A stretch of DNA of 64,000 nt from G963665215 sp963665215 (lineage in GTDB: Bacteria; Chloroflexota; Dehalococcoidia; Lucifugimonadales; CAUZJF01), in assembly GCA_963665215.2 (NCBI GenBank), contig CAXXWW010000003.1:246174-310173 (forward strand), read 5' to 3'. Below the pieces are notes generated by a model that saw only the letters and a program-made list of their open reading frames with translations, had not been told where the DNA came from and made no database searches. Both the position numbers and the translations under genes were made by a program. This document shows, one piece after another, positions 43,826 through 53,128 of this stretch; within the stretch, counting starts at the first letter, position 1; every line of letters begins with the position of its first letter.

Positions 43826-44060
43826 ATACGCGGTTAGGCCATCTCAGGAGTTTTGCACTTCCCTCCACATATAGCGGGTATTTGCTCGGCCACCTCGAAA
43901 TACCCAGCGTAGCCCCGGCGGCATGTTGACGCCGGTCGCCCCTTGCTGTGACAATTAGAGGGTAGGGCAGGGAGCTTTTTTTCCGGATACGCCTGGGGAG
44001 ACCTCCAGGGCAGGAGGGGACATTCTAGCAGGTTGCCGGGCTCCAGCCGGGGCTCACAGG

Positions 44061-45008
44061 TTGGCGATACCCGCAGGGCGGTCCCTTAACGTAGTCGTCG
44101 CCGCGGCGGCCCTGTTGACGTTTGTCGTCGCCGCGTGCTCTCCGGGGCCGGCACCTGCGCCCACCCCCCTTCCGACTGCCACTCCGGCGGCTCCGCCGGC
44201 AACTGTGGGGTCAGGGCCCCCCGGCGAGTTGACGGTCGTGGTCGCTTCCACCGACCTGGCGGTTGGGCCCAACCGGTACGTTTTCGGCGTCCTGGAGAGC
44301 GGATCGAACCCCATCAGGACCCCTTCAGTCAAGGCCACGTTTCTGTATCTAGAAACCGATCCGTACGAGGTGCGCGCGCAGGGAACGGCTGGCTTTGTCC
44401 GGTGGCCCTCGAGTCGGGCCGGGGTCTACGTTGCCGCCGTATCCTTCGATGAGGCCGGGCGCTGGGGCGTAGTGGTCGAGGTCACCGGCCAGGACGGCGC
44501 CACGATGGTGGGACAGGCCGGATTCGTAGTCAAGACTGAGAGCTCCTCCCCCGTCATCGGTCAGCCGGCCCCACCGAGCCGGAGCAAGACCGTCGGCGAC
44601 GCATCCGACCTGGCGGACATCACGTCGTCCCCGGTCCCAGACCCGCACCTGTACCAGATGACCATTGCAGAGGCGGTTTCCAGCAACAGGCCGACGGTGG
44701 TGTCATTTGCCACCCCTGCATTTTGCCAGACGGCCACCTGCGGGCCCCAGGTCGAGGTCGTAGCCTCGCTGAAGGACCGCTACAAGGACAAGGCCAACTT
44801 CATTCACGTCGAGGTCTACGATAATCCGAAGGAGATGGCGGCCAGCCCCTCCAAGAGGCGCGTCTCCCCCCTGATGCAGGAGTGGGGACTGCTCTCGGAG
44901 CCTTTCAGCTTCGTGCTGGACAGGAACGGGCTGATAGCCGCAAAGTTCGAGGGGTTCGTGACTGAGGCGGAGCTTGAGGCGTCCCTCTCGGCGGTCCTGG
45001 GACCTTAG
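44061..45008 (+). CDS. Lipoprotein with C-terminal thioredoxin-like domain
   Basis: 315 aa, start TTG. SLNVVVAAAALLTFVVAACSPG is a lipoprotein signal ending at Cys. A Pro/Thr linker and a beta-rich domain (ELTVVVASTDLAVGPNRYVFGVLE) follow, then a thioredoxin-like domain with PTVVSFATPAFCQTATCGPQVEVVASLKDRY. The two Cys are separated by four residues (CxxxxC) rather than CxxC, so disulfide chemistry may differ. It lies 52 bp upstream of the YtkA-like gene, in one transcription unit; both act outside the membrane. Confidence 0.8.
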   Translation: MAIPAGRSLNVVVAAAALLTFVVAACSPGPAPAPTPLPTATPAAPPATVGSGPPGELTVVVASTDLAVGPNRYVFGVLESGSNPIRTPSVKATFLYLETDPYEVRAQGTAGFVRWPSSRAGVYVAAVSFDEAGRWGVVVEVTGQDGATMVGQAGFVVKTESSSPVIGQPAPPSRSKTVGDASDLADITSSPVPDPHLYQMTIAEAVSSNRPTVVSFATPAFCQTATCGPQVEVVASLKDRYKDKANFIHVEVYDNPKEMAASPSKRRVSPLMQEWGLLSEPFSFVLDRNGLIAAKFEGFVTEAELEASLSAVLGP

Positions 45009-45060
45009 CGGCCCGCAGGGCTGGTATTCGCGCCGGTCTCGTTGAGGAGAGTCGCGGTCC

Positions 45061-45621
45061 TTGAAATTAACTCTGTTGGACAAAGTTCCGAGATACGTTC
45101 TGGCCGCGCTCCTAGCGGCGATGGCCGCCACTCTGCCGCCGGGGGGACACGGCGCCCTGGCCAACGGGGGTGGCACAGAGATATTCCGCGCCAGACAAGG
45201 GGCCTACGAGATCGTTGTGTGGGTCCAGCCCGAGAGACCGGTCGTGGGCGCGGCGCATTTGACCATCACACCCCTCAACGCGGAGACCTCCGTTCCGGTG
45301 CTCGAAGCCGAGATAAACATAGTTGCGAACGACCCTCAGGGCGTTCCGACTTACAGGGTCCGGGCGTTGAGCGCGCCCCTTTCTCTCCAGTACTACGACG
45401 CCAATATTACCTTTGACAGCTCGGGCGATTGGACTCTATCGGTGAGTGTCGAGCACAGCACTTTGGGGCGCGCGATGGTTGACGTCCCTCTCCATGTTGA
45501 TGAGCAGCCACTCGGCCCAAGCCTCGCAGGCACGATAGTCTGGCTGGCCGTGATCTCGATATTGGCTGGCGGGGCGGCCTACGTCTGGTCCAAGCAGCGG
45601 CGAGCAGCAGCGCGCCCATAG
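45061..45621 (+). CDS. YtkA/FixH-like exported protein with C-terminal membrane anchor
   Basis: 186 aa, start TTG after GAGGAG. The signal peptide region is VLAALLAAMAATLPPGGHGALA. The beta-sandwich body (YEIVVWVQPERPVVGAAHLTITPL, DANITFDSSGDWTLSVSVE) is similar to YtkA-like domains. The protein ends with an anchor helix (LAGTIVWLAVISILAGGAAYVW) and basic tail. Together with the upstream lipoprotein it forms an extracytoplasmic pair, possibly for metal or redox handling; that is inference. Confidence 0.7.
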   Translation: MKLTLLDKVPRYVLAALLAAMAATLPPGGHGALANGGGTEIFRARQGAYEIVVWVQPERPVVGAAHLTITPLNAETSVPVLEAEINIVANDPQGVPTYRVRALSAPLSLQYYDANITFDSSGDWTLSVSVEHSTLGRAMVDVPLHVDEQPLGPSLAGTIVWLAVISILAGGAAYVWSKQRRAAARP

Positions 45622-45690
45622 GGAGCCTGCGGAGGCCCTGCACGTGGGCGCGCCGGCCCGGCCCGGTGGTGGGCCCAGGGACGATGTGCG

Positions 45691-47118
45691 CTATCCCTTG
45701 AGGTATCGCCGCCACCTGGCGCGGAAGGGCGTGGCGGAGATGCGGGGGAAGTCCCTGTACTTTGTCCAGCGGGACAGGGGAGGAGGAAGCCACTTCAGGC
45801 GGCCTCCCCTGAGGAGCGGCGCCTGGGCCATGCGGCCGACTCGGTTTGCCAGCCCCAGCATGAACGCGTTTGTTACGGTCAGGCGCCACGCCTTCATCCC
45901 CAGCCTCTCGGCAAGGGACACCTTCTTCATGCCGGGGCGCCCGCCACCCTCGGCGAGCTGCGTGCGTAAGTGCAGGAGCATCCGAGGGATGTTGATTTTG
46001 ACCGGGCAGACCTCGCGGCATGCGCCGCAGAGGCTGGAGGCGTACGGCAGGTCCTTGGCGTCGGGCAGGCCCGTCAGTATCGGGGACACGACCGCGCCGA
46101 TGGGCCCCGAGTAGACCCATCCATAGGCGTGGCCACCCACCTTGCGATAGACGGGGCAGGCGTTCAGGCACGCGCCGCAACGTATGCAGTAGAGGGCCTC
46201 CCGTAGATCGGGGTCGGCCAGCATCCGCGAGCGGCCGTTGTCCACGATCACCAGGTGGAACTCCTCCGGTCCGTCCACCTCCTCATCCCGCCGGGGCCCT
46301 GTCACGGTCGTAACGTAGCTCGAGATGCGCTGACCCGTGGCGGAACGGATGAGCAAGCGGAGGAAAAGGCCCAGGTCCTCCATCGACGGGATTATCTTCT
46401 CCATGCCCATTATGGCTACGTGTATGCGAGGCATGGAGGTGCACATCCGCCCGTTCCCCTCGTTGGTGACCAGCACCAGGGTTCCCGTCTCCGCGACGAC
46501 GAAGTTGGCCCCGGTGATACCCATGTCGGCCCGGACAAACTTGTCGCGCAGCCGGTTTCGTGCCTCCGCGGCAATGTCCTCGGCCTTCTCGTAGCGAGGG
46601 GTGCCCAGCTTGTCGTGAAAGAGGCTAGAAACGTCCTCCCTGGACTTGTGAATGGCCGGCGCGATGATGTGATATGGGGTCTCGTCGGCAAGCTGGATGA
46701 TGAACTCGCCCAGGTCCGTCTCCACCGGCTCTATCCCTATCTCGGATAGCCGTTGGTTCAGGCCCATCTCCTCCGAGAGCATGGACTTGCCCTTGATGAC
46801 GAGCCTGACGTCCCGTGCTCGGGCCAGGTCGAGGATGTACTGGCTGGCGTCGGCCGCCTCGCTGGCAAAAAAGACCACGCCGCCGGCACGTGTCACGCTG
46901 GCCTCCACCATCTCCAGGTAATAGTCCAGATTGTCCAGTGTGTGGGCCTTGACGGCGCGGGCCCTCTGTCGAATCGCCTCCCAGTCGGGGGTGGCCTCGG
47001 CCGCCTTCTCGCGGGCCTGATTGAACCCGTCGTACAACCCCTTGAGACTTGCCTGGACCTTAACGTCCGCGAGGGCAACGGCCGCCTGCTGATTGAACTC
47101 CTTGGTCCTCGGTTTCAT
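45691..47118 (-). CDS. lutB: LutB-like LUD-domain iron-sulfur protein
   Basis: 475 aa from the ATG at 47118 (MKPRTKEFNQQAAVAL), just after lutA; an in-frame upstream extension overlaps lutA and is unlikely. The LUD domain (VTRAGGVVFFASEAADASQYI, GITGANFVVAETGTLVLVTNEGNGR) is followed by two ferredoxin-type Fe-S motifs, CIRCGACLNACPVY and CGACREVCPV. In bacteria LutABC oxidises L-lactate to pyruvate through membrane electron carriers. LutC is not adjacent here. Confidence 0.9.
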   Translation of the reverse strand: MKPRTKEFNQQAAVALADVKVQASLKGLYDGFNQAREKAAEATPDWEAIRQRARAVKAHTLDNLDYYLEMVEASVTRAGGVVFFASEAADASQYILDLARARDVRLVIKGKSMLSEEMGLNQRLSEIGIEPVETDLGEFIIQLADETPYHIIAPAIHKSREDVSSLFHDKLGTPRYEKAEDIAAEARNRLRDKFVRADMGITGANFVVAETGTLVLVTNEGNGRMCTSMPRIHVAIMGMEKIIPSMEDLGLFLRLLIRSATGQRISSYVTTVTGPRRDEEVDGPEEFHLVIVDNGRSRMLADPDLREALYCIRCGACLNACPVYRKVGGHAYGWVYSGPIGAVVSPILTGLPDAKDLPYASSLCGACREVCPVKINIPRMLLHLRTQLAEGGGRPGMKKVSLAERLGMKAWRLTVTNAFMLGLANRVGRMAQAPLLRGGRLKWLPPPLSRWTKYRDFPRISATPFRARWRRYLKG

Positions 47119-47131
47119 GTGATGAACACCC

Positions 47132-47905
47132 TTAGCTGAGCCCCAATCCCTCGTCGATGAGCTGTGCCAGATGCATTGGCCGGACCGGAATTTGTTGTCT
47201 CTCCAGGCCTCCGGCGATTTGCATGAGGCAAGTGCTGTCGCAGGAGATGACGGCTTCGGCCCCTGTATCACGGACGAAGTCGATCTTGTCCTGGAGCATG
47301 GCGCCGGAGATGTCGGGGTATTTGACGGAGAAGGTGCCGCCGAAGCCGCAGCAGACCTCGGCCTGCACCATCTCGACCAGCTCCGCGCCCGGCACCGAGC
47401 GAATCAGCGTGCGGGGTTGCGTCGTTACGCCCAACTCTCTCCTCAGGTGGCAGGCCTCGTGATACGTGACCTTGCGCCCGGGCGTAGCTCCCGCGTTGCC
47501 GGAAAGGGCGGCAAGGTCGGTCACCCCCAGCACTCCCACTATGAACTCCGACAGCTCGTACACCCTGGGACCTATCTCGTTTGCCTCGAGCAGCAGCTCC
47601 GGCTCATCACGCAGGAGCTCGGAGTAGAACACCCTGACCATGCTGGCGCAGGACCCGGAGGGCGTGACGATGTAGGGCTTGTCCCGGAAGGTCCTCAGGA
47701 AACGGCGCGCGAGAGGCTTTGCGTCGCTCCAGAAACCCGCGTTGAAGGCCGGCTGGCCGCAGCATGTCTGTGCACTCGGGAAGTCCAGCTCCACGCCGAG
47801 CCGTCGGAGCACTCGCACCGTGCTCTCGCCCACCTCTGGGTAGAACTGGTCCACGGTGCAGGTAACGAACAGGGATGCCTGTACGTGCGCCGGATTGTCA
47901 GTCAA
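47132..47905 (-). CDS. lutA: LutA-like (Fe-S)-binding protein with CCG domains
   Basis: 257 aa. Two cysteine-rich CCG domains are present: TCCGQPAFNAG with PSGSCASMVRVFY, and EVCCGFGGTFSVKYPDISGAM with SCDSTCLMQIAGGLER. YHEACHLRRELG is the conserved middle motif. This is the heterodisulfide-reductase-D-like subunit of the lactate utilisation complex. It is separated from lutB by 13 bp, so the two are cotranscribed with lutA first. Confidence 0.9.
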   Translation of the reverse strand: MTDNPAHVQASLFVTCTVDQFYPEVGESTVRVLRRLGVELDFPSAQTCCGQPAFNAGFWSDAKPLARRFLRTFRDKPYIVTPSGSCASMVRVFYSELLRDEPELLLEANEIGPRVYELSEFIVGVLGVTDLAALSGNAGATPGRKVTYHEACHLRRELGVTTQPRTLIRSVPGAELVEMVQAEVCCGFGGTFSVKYPDISGAMLQDKIDFVRDTGAEAVISCDSTCLMQIAGGLERQQIPVRPMHLAQLIDEGLGLS

Positions 47906-48036
47906 AGACCGGCTCCATGGCCGCCGAGAGACGCCGCGCGCGACGGGGCCGCCCGGCAGCTAGGGCGGAGCAATCGCCTGAGCCGGGGACAGAATGGAGG
48001 CGCGGCAAGAGGCGATCGGGGCCGTTCAGCGTGTGA

Positions 48037-48282
48037 CTAAAATACAAGGCCCCTCACCACGAACCCCAAGACCCAGCTCATCATCAATGCCGGGCCGGCG
48101 GCAAAGACCCAGCCCTCGGTCGACTCCTCGGCAGAGCCTCGTATCCTCAAGTGCAAAATGAACGCGCCGAATCCCAGCCCCAGTAGCACCGCCGAGGCGG
48201 TGGTGACGCCAAGTGCAATCCCGATGACGAATCCGACGATGGCCCAGGAGAAGGGCGAGTCGATTATTCTAACAAGTGACAT
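48037..48282 (-). CDS. Small two-helix membrane protein
   Basis: 81 aa, hydrophobic: SWAIVGFVIGIALGVTTASAVLLGLGFGAFIL and GWVFAAGPALMMSWVLGFVVRGLVF, joined by RIRGSAEESTE. No family was recognised and no strong ribosome-binding site is seen. Its composition is that of a real membrane protein. It is divergent from the DUF1761 gene. Confidence 0.6.
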   Translation of the reverse strand: MSLVRIIDSPFSWAIVGFVIGIALGVTTASAVLLGLGFGAFILHLRIRGSAEESTEGWVFAAGPALMMSWVLGFVVRGLVF

Positions 48283-48574
48283 CTATCTTGCCCAGCACAA
48301 GGATACACTGCGGGCATTTGCTTGGCAATTGGCGCACGCGCAGCGGAGGCTTGCCAGACTTCCTAGCATCAGCTAAACTCGGTCTTCTCAGCCACGCAGT
48401 CGGGAGGGACAGCAAATACTTTCAAGATACTCGAATTAGGGGGTCCCAAGGATGAGCGTCGACTTCAGCGACATCAATTACTTGGCAGTAGTCGTTGCGG
48501 TGGTCATCCAGTTCGCCGGCGGGGCGGCCTGGTATGGGATTTTGTCAGCGCCATGGCTAGCCGCTATTGGTAAG

Positions 48575-50293
48575 CCCGAATCCACCGAAGGACACCGATG
48601 GACGGCGTGAGGAAAGCGGAAGGGGGGTGAGGGAGCTACAGGGGAAATAGCCTGGGTTCCATTTGGGGTAGGGAGGTCGGCGGACGGTCTTCATCGCCGC
48701 ACAGGGGCCCCTATGGCCGTCTGCGGGAGCTGCGATGCGCGGGATGGCGAGAGAATACGCAGCAGGGAACTCTCTCGGACCGGGCTGGCACGAGTCTGCG
48801 GGGATCTTCGGTTGTCCGGTGGGTGGGTCGGTCGCCGACGGTGCCGTCAGGCCGGGAGTGGAATGGCTCGCAGCCGGGCCAAGGCGCGGCTGAACTTCTC
48901 AGCCCAAGGCCAGCGATCCGGAAGATGCAGGGTCAACCGGCGTGCCGAGCGGGTGAGCCGTCCGGCCAGGGAGAAGAACCGCCGCCGGAGGGTCTTGGTG
49001 GTGGCTATCCGCTCTCCCAGACCGATCCGCGCCGTCCAGCGGGCCAGGTTGTGGGCCATCGTCTGGACGGCCAGCCAGGCGCCGTTGGCGGCGAAGCGGC
49101 CCGAGGGGAGATGGTTCAGCCCGACGCCGTACTTGAGGTCGCGTATGGCATTCTCGATCTCGGCGTGGCGGCGATGGTCAGCCTCCAGTTCGAGCAACTC
49201 CCCGTCCCGGTCGGTGATGAAGCCATGATAGCTGTATTTGGCGAAGAGGGCCAGTTGGGAACCGGGCGTCGGCTTCACCCGCCGGACGATGAGCCGTACC
49301 GGCGCGGCGTCCGCCTCGGCCTGGAAGGGGGTGCAGGTGGTCTCGGCCACATCGGCGGCGCCGTCCATCCAGTAAGGAATCGGCGTCCAGGCATCTTCGG
49401 GTATCGCCTCGATGAGATTGTGCAGGCTTTTGTGCTGGCGGATGGTGATGGAGAAGCGGACATCCATCTTGCGGCAGACGGATACCACGCCATGAGTGTA
49501 GAACCCGCTGTCGGCCCGTAGCGTGAGTCGTCCGTTGGCCCCGGCGTAGCGCACCCGTCCCACCGTCTCCCGCAGGAAGTGGGCGGCGCCGCGGGCGGTG
49601 TTGGCCCGGCCCTCGCGCAGCCGGGACATCAGCACGTCTCCGGTGCCGGCGGCGATGGCCAGCAGCGGGTGGTAGCCCCGCTTGCCGGTATAGCCGTGGT
49701 GGCGCGCTCCCTCCTTGGCCAGTCCGTAGGTCTCGCAGATGGTGGAGTCCAGGTCAATGGTCAGGGGCCCGTCGCCGGGTCCCGCCCCGGCCTGCCAAGC
49801 CCGGGCCAGCAACTCGCGGCTCACCCGGTCGAGTTGACGGACGTGGCCCCACCGGAAGCTGCGCAGGAAGGTGCCCAGGGTGGATGGCGCCTTCACCGTG
49901 CCGCCCAGGGTGCAGGCCGTCCCCCCGGTGCGCAACACATCGGCGTCGTCAATGCAGTCGCCCCCAGCCAGCGCAGACGCCACCAGCGTCATCATCTTGT
50001 CGCTCGTGTTCGCCCGCCCCGGGGCATCGCCCAGGTCGAGGCGCTGCCGGACAAGTTCGGGCAGGCCGAGGTGCCGCGCCAGGGTGGCCGGAAGGAGCAG
50101 CCCGGCATTGGCCACCAAGCGGCGGTCGTCGAAGGTGATTTGGATCCGGTCGGGGTGGTTGCGTGGCAGCATCTACTGGGTGCTCCTTTTCCGGGGCCGT
50201 TTTTTTGCTACAAAACCATTATCCCAGAAGCACAGGAGCACCTTCTTGCCGCCTCAGGACGCTAACCCGACGCCCTCCTTCGGTGGATTCGGG
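48575..50293 (-). mobile_element. IS1380-family element, intact
   Basis: 1719 bp with the same ends as copies A and B. Flanked by the 4-bp duplication GTAA (48571-48574 and 50294-50297) inside the DUF1761 gene; on the element strand this again reads as a TTAC-type target. Confidence 0.95.
48847..50172 (-). CDS. IS1380-family transposase
   Basis: 441 aa, virtually identical to the copy at 30547-31872 and complete in its DDE motifs (LTIDLDSTICETYG, LTLRADSGFYTHG, IENAIRDLKYGVG). Val replaces Leu in GGTVKAPST. Confidence 0.95.
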   Translation of the reverse strand: MLPRNHPDRIQITFDDRRLVANAGLLLPATLARHLGLPELVRQRLDLGDAPGRANTSDKMMTLVASALAGGDCIDDADVLRTGGTACTLGGTVKAPSTLGTFLRSFRWGHVRQLDRVSRELLARAWQAGAGPGDGPLTIDLDSTICETYGLAKEGARHHGYTGKRGYHPLLAIAAGTGDVLMSRLREGRANTARGAAHFLRETVGRVRYAGANGRLTLRADSGFYTHGVVSVCRKMDVRFSITIRQHKSLHNLIEAIPEDAWTPIPYWMDGAADVAETTCTPFQAEADAAPVRLIVRRVKPTPGSQLALFAKYSYHGFITDRDGELLELEADHRRHAEIENAIRDLKYGVGLNHLPSGRFAANGAWLAVQTMAHNLARWTARIGLGERIATTKTLRRRFFSLAGRLTRSARRLTLHLPDRWPWAEKFSRALARLRAIPLPA

Positions 50294-50833
50294 GTAAGGC
50301 GCGAGAGGAGCTCCCGCAGGGCAAGAGCGCCATGAGAGCATATCTTATTGTCTTTGCCGGTTCCGTGATGGGGATAATGGGCTTGGCGATATTGGTCCAG
50401 GCATCCGGCGCTGACGGTCTACCTGAGGGACTGCTACTGGGTCTCATCGTGGCATAGGATTCGTAGCCACGTCCCACGCCTCCCAATATTCCTTTGAAGG
50501 TAGAACTCTGAAGCTGAAGGTAGACCTCTGAAGCTGTATCTCATCAACTCCGGCTACCCAGTATTGATGCTGGCCATAGCCGGCAGCATACTGGGCGTGT
50601 GGCAGTAGCGGCACCCACCGTTCCGCGCTTCGCGAGGGCGCATTATGGTTGATAAGCAGCCTTTACGGCCTCATCAGGCGATTGACAACCCCAAAGGGTG
50701 AACTACGCCAACTCCTCGGGTACAGGCCCGGGCGCCACATTGCCAAGTCCAACCCCGGGCGTTTTTGGCATCGAGAGGCGGCGAGCAGATTGATCGCGAA
50801 AGGAAATCAACGGCTGGCAGGAGCATGAGCAAC

Positions 50834-51298
50834 ATGGCCCAGAGTAAAGCTAACTCAGTAGACGAGTATCTCGCCGAATTACCGCCGGATCGGCGGGACA
50901 CCATCGCAGCAGTTCGCAAAGTCGTTCTTGATCACCTCCCAGCAGGATACCAGGAGACTATGCAATACGGGATGATAGGATACGTCATTCCACTGGAGAC
51001 TTATCCAGTAACATACAATAGGCAACCTCTTACATATGCCGCCCTCGCTTCGCAGAAGAATCATGTGTCGCTGTACCTGATGAACATATATGGCGAGAAT
51101 GCGGCCACTCAGTGGTTCATTGAAGGATACAAGGCCAGTGGCAAGAAGCTGGATATGGGGAAATCGTGCGTCCGGTTCAGGAAGCTTCAAGATGTTCCCA
51201 TGGGCTTGATTGGTGAGGCTATCGCCCGCACACCTGTGGCTGACTTTATCAAGCTTTACGAAGATTCTAGACGCACATCCAGGCGGGAACACGCTTAA
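50834..51298 (+). CDS. DUF1801-domain protein
   Basis: 154 aa from the ATG at 50834 (GGAG ten bases upstream); an ATG at 50825 is also possible. SVDEYLAELPPDRRDTIAAVRKVVLDHLPAGYQETMQYGMIGYVIP is the DUF1801 signature, and ASQKNHVSLYLMNIYG plus GKSCVRFRKLQDVPMGLIGEAI follow the family. Members (YdhG-like) are soluble, with an iron-chaperone-like fold and no fixed role. The IS256 copy 2 lies 48 bp downstream. Confidence 0.85.
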   Translation: MAQSKANSVDEYLAELPPDRRDTIAAVRKVVLDHLPAGYQETMQYGMIGYVIPLETYPVTYNRQPLTYAALASQKNHVSLYLMNIYGENAATQWFIEGYKASGKKLDMGKSCVRFRKLQDVPMGLIGEAIARTPVADFIKLYEDSRRTSRREHA

Positions 51299-51345
51299 TG
51301 CTCCCGCATAATGAGCGTGTACGTGCATTGAGTTGCTTCAGGCTA

Positions 51346-52713
51346 GAGGTATCTTCAAAAAGTGTGTAAACAGTCAGGCGGTGTACCCTCTCTCTGAACA
51401 ACACGGGCTCGAGGCCCAAGAGAGGAGATAGACCGCCCATGAGGAAGGAAAGCACTGAGAGTAGGTCGGAGTCAAGGCCGGAGTGGGAGCAGTTGGAGGA
51501 TTGGGTGCGAAGCCAGGTCCAGAGGCTGATCCAGGAGTTGCTGGAGGAGGAGGTGACGGCGTTTCTGGGAAGGGCGAAGTCGGCGCTCAGATCCGACTCG
51601 GACTCAGATACCGGCTATCGGAACGGATACGGCAGAGCCCGGAGGCTTACGCTGAGTTCGGGAACGATACAGCTGAGGCGGCCGCGAGTCCGCGATACCG
51701 AGGAGCAGTTCGAGAGCCGGCTGCTGCCGCTGTTCGTCAACAGGACCAGGAAGGTTGCTGAGTTGATCCCCGAGCTGTACCTGCACGGTCTATCCGAAGG
51801 CGACTTCGATCTGGCTTTGCGGGGGCTGCTGGGAGAGGACGCACCGGTATCGGCGAGCACGGTGGCCCGGTTGAAGGATAAGTGGAACGATGAGCTTGCC
51901 CAATGGCGCAGCCGGCCCCTCGATGACCTGGAAGTGGTCTACATGTGGGTGGATGGAGTCTACGTCAAGGCTGGTCTTGAGAAGGAGAAGGCGGCGGTAC
52001 TGGTGGTGATGGCGGCCCTGAGCGACGGGAGCAAGGTGGTGGTGAGCGCTGTTCCCGGATACAGGGAGTCCACAGAGAACTGGTCCGAGGTGCTCAGGGA
52101 CATCAAGCGCCGGGGCTTGAGCTGCCCGAGGCTGGTGGTTGGAGACGGACACCTGGGCATCTGGGGAGCTCTGCGCAACGTCTATCCGCAGGCGGCAGAG
52201 CAACGCTGCTGGAACCACAAGATCGTAAACGTGCTCGCCAAGCTTCCAAAGCGACAACAGGACCAGGCCAAGCTCATGCTGCGTACTATCCCCTACGCGC
52301 CGACTCGGACAGAGGCTGAGCGGCTCAGGACGGTGTTCACCAGGTGGTGCGGCGACCATTCCTACGAGGCGGCCTCAGAGGCCTTGGAGCGGGACTGGGA
52401 CCGCATGGTCACCTTCTATGACTTCCCAAAGGAGCACTGGGGGCACCTTCGCACGACGAACCCGGTAGAATCACCCTTCGCGGCCCTCAGGCTTCGGACC
52501 GATGCCGCCAAGCGCTACAAGAGGGTCGATCGGGCGATAGCGGTGATCTGGAAAATGTTGATGGTCGCCGAACAGCGCTTCAGGCGTCTGAAGGCCCCTG
52601 AGTTGATCGAAGACGTCTATCTCGGTGCACAGTATGCGGATGGAATCGCCATTGAATCAACGGCTGAGAAGCTCGCCGCCTGATGTCGTTTACACACCTA
52701 TTGACGTAACCTC
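51346..52713 (+). mobile_element. IS256-family element (copy 2)
   Basis: 1368 bp, same ends as copy 1, flanked by a perfect 8-bp duplication TCAGGCTA (51338-51345 and 52714-52721). It is inserted in intergenic DNA after the DUF1801 gene. Confidence 0.95.
51439..52683 (+). CDS. IS256-family transposase (copy 2)
   Basis: 414 aa, identical to copy 3 except for Leu instead of Val in the last residues (EKLAA) and Ser for Asn in the DSDSDTGY stretch. Catalytic landmarks are the same (VDGVYVK, VVGDGHLG, NPVESPF). Confidence 0.95.
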   Translation: MRKESTESRSESRPEWEQLEDWVRSQVQRLIQELLEEEVTAFLGRAKSALRSDSDSDTGYRNGYGRARRLTLSSGTIQLRRPRVRDTEEQFESRLLPLFVNRTRKVAELIPELYLHGLSEGDFDLALRGLLGEDAPVSASTVARLKDKWNDELAQWRSRPLDDLEVVYMWVDGVYVKAGLEKEKAAVLVVMAALSDGSKVVVSAVPGYRESTENWSEVLRDIKRRGLSCPRLVVGDGHLGIWGALRNVYPQAAEQRCWNHKIVNVLAKLPKRQQDQAKLMLRTIPYAPTRTEAERLRTVFTRWCGDHSYEAASEALERDWDRMVTFYDFPKEHWGHLRTTNPVESPFAALRLRTDAAKRYKRVDRAIAVIWKMLMVAEQRFRRLKAPELIEDVYLGAQYADGIAIESTAEKLAA

Positions 52714-53128
52714 TCAGGCTACACCTCCACATCCCCCGCAGTTAGATTTAGAGCGTCTAACAATACTCATGGAGATTGAGGGAGTCCAGAGGGGGCTTCC
52801 CCCTATGGTGGGGGTCTGGGGGTACCCCCCAGATTGACTCCATTCCCCCTCTCCCTTGCCAAGGGCTTTGCACTATAAATGCCGGCTGAACCATAATTCC
52901 CAATTCTGAACCATAAATCAGACATCCAACCCCCCGCTGCAGGAGGGAAGGAAGCTGTCAGACCATTTCGGCGTCGCTGCCGACTTGTCTGCCCAGCACT
53001 TCGAGGAGCGCTAGCCTGTTCCTGGGAGATGTGGCCCATAGAAGATACTCCGTAGGATTCTAACAAGACCATCGCAGGGTAGGGGTGGTCTTGGTCATTG
53101 GCCGTATCCCCTAGGTAGTTGTGTAGAC
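52714..53128. other. Intergenic stretch with GC-rich repeat hairpins
   Basis: No gene is seen. At 52775-52850 there is a block with GAGTCCAGAGGGGGC, a GGGGG/CCCCC pair and the stem TCTGGGGGTACCCCCCAGA (52815-52833), ending GACTCCATTCCCCCT. This block style is frequent between genes in Dehalococcoidia-type genomes. Further on, AAGGGCTTTGCAC (52861-52873) is also present in the 17.2-kb repeat. Confidence 0.55.

Larger units (their letters stand above)
48452..50608 (+). pseudogene. DUF1761 membrane protein, broken by IS1380, a 1-bp loss and a 20-bp duplication
   Basis: The 5' part is MSVDFSDINYLAVVVAVVIQFAGGAAWYGILSAPWLAAIGK, a DUF1761 start. After removing the IS1380 at 48575-50293 and one GTAA the frame continues: AREELPQGKSAMRAYLIVFAGSVMGIMG and then GLLLGLIVA with a premature TAG. 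A missing G near 50455 shifts the frame. In the shifted frame GIGFVATSHASQYSFEG follows. A 20-bp tandem duplication at 50496-50535 (one mismatch) breaks it again before YLINSGYPVLMLAIAGSILGVWQ. The family is small (~130-140 aa) with four helices. Confidence 0.8.

Noticed and set aside
52625..52837. 70-codon frame crossing the right end of IS256 copy 2
   Set aside because: Mostly the complement-frame reading of the transposase 3' end plus the IS terminus.
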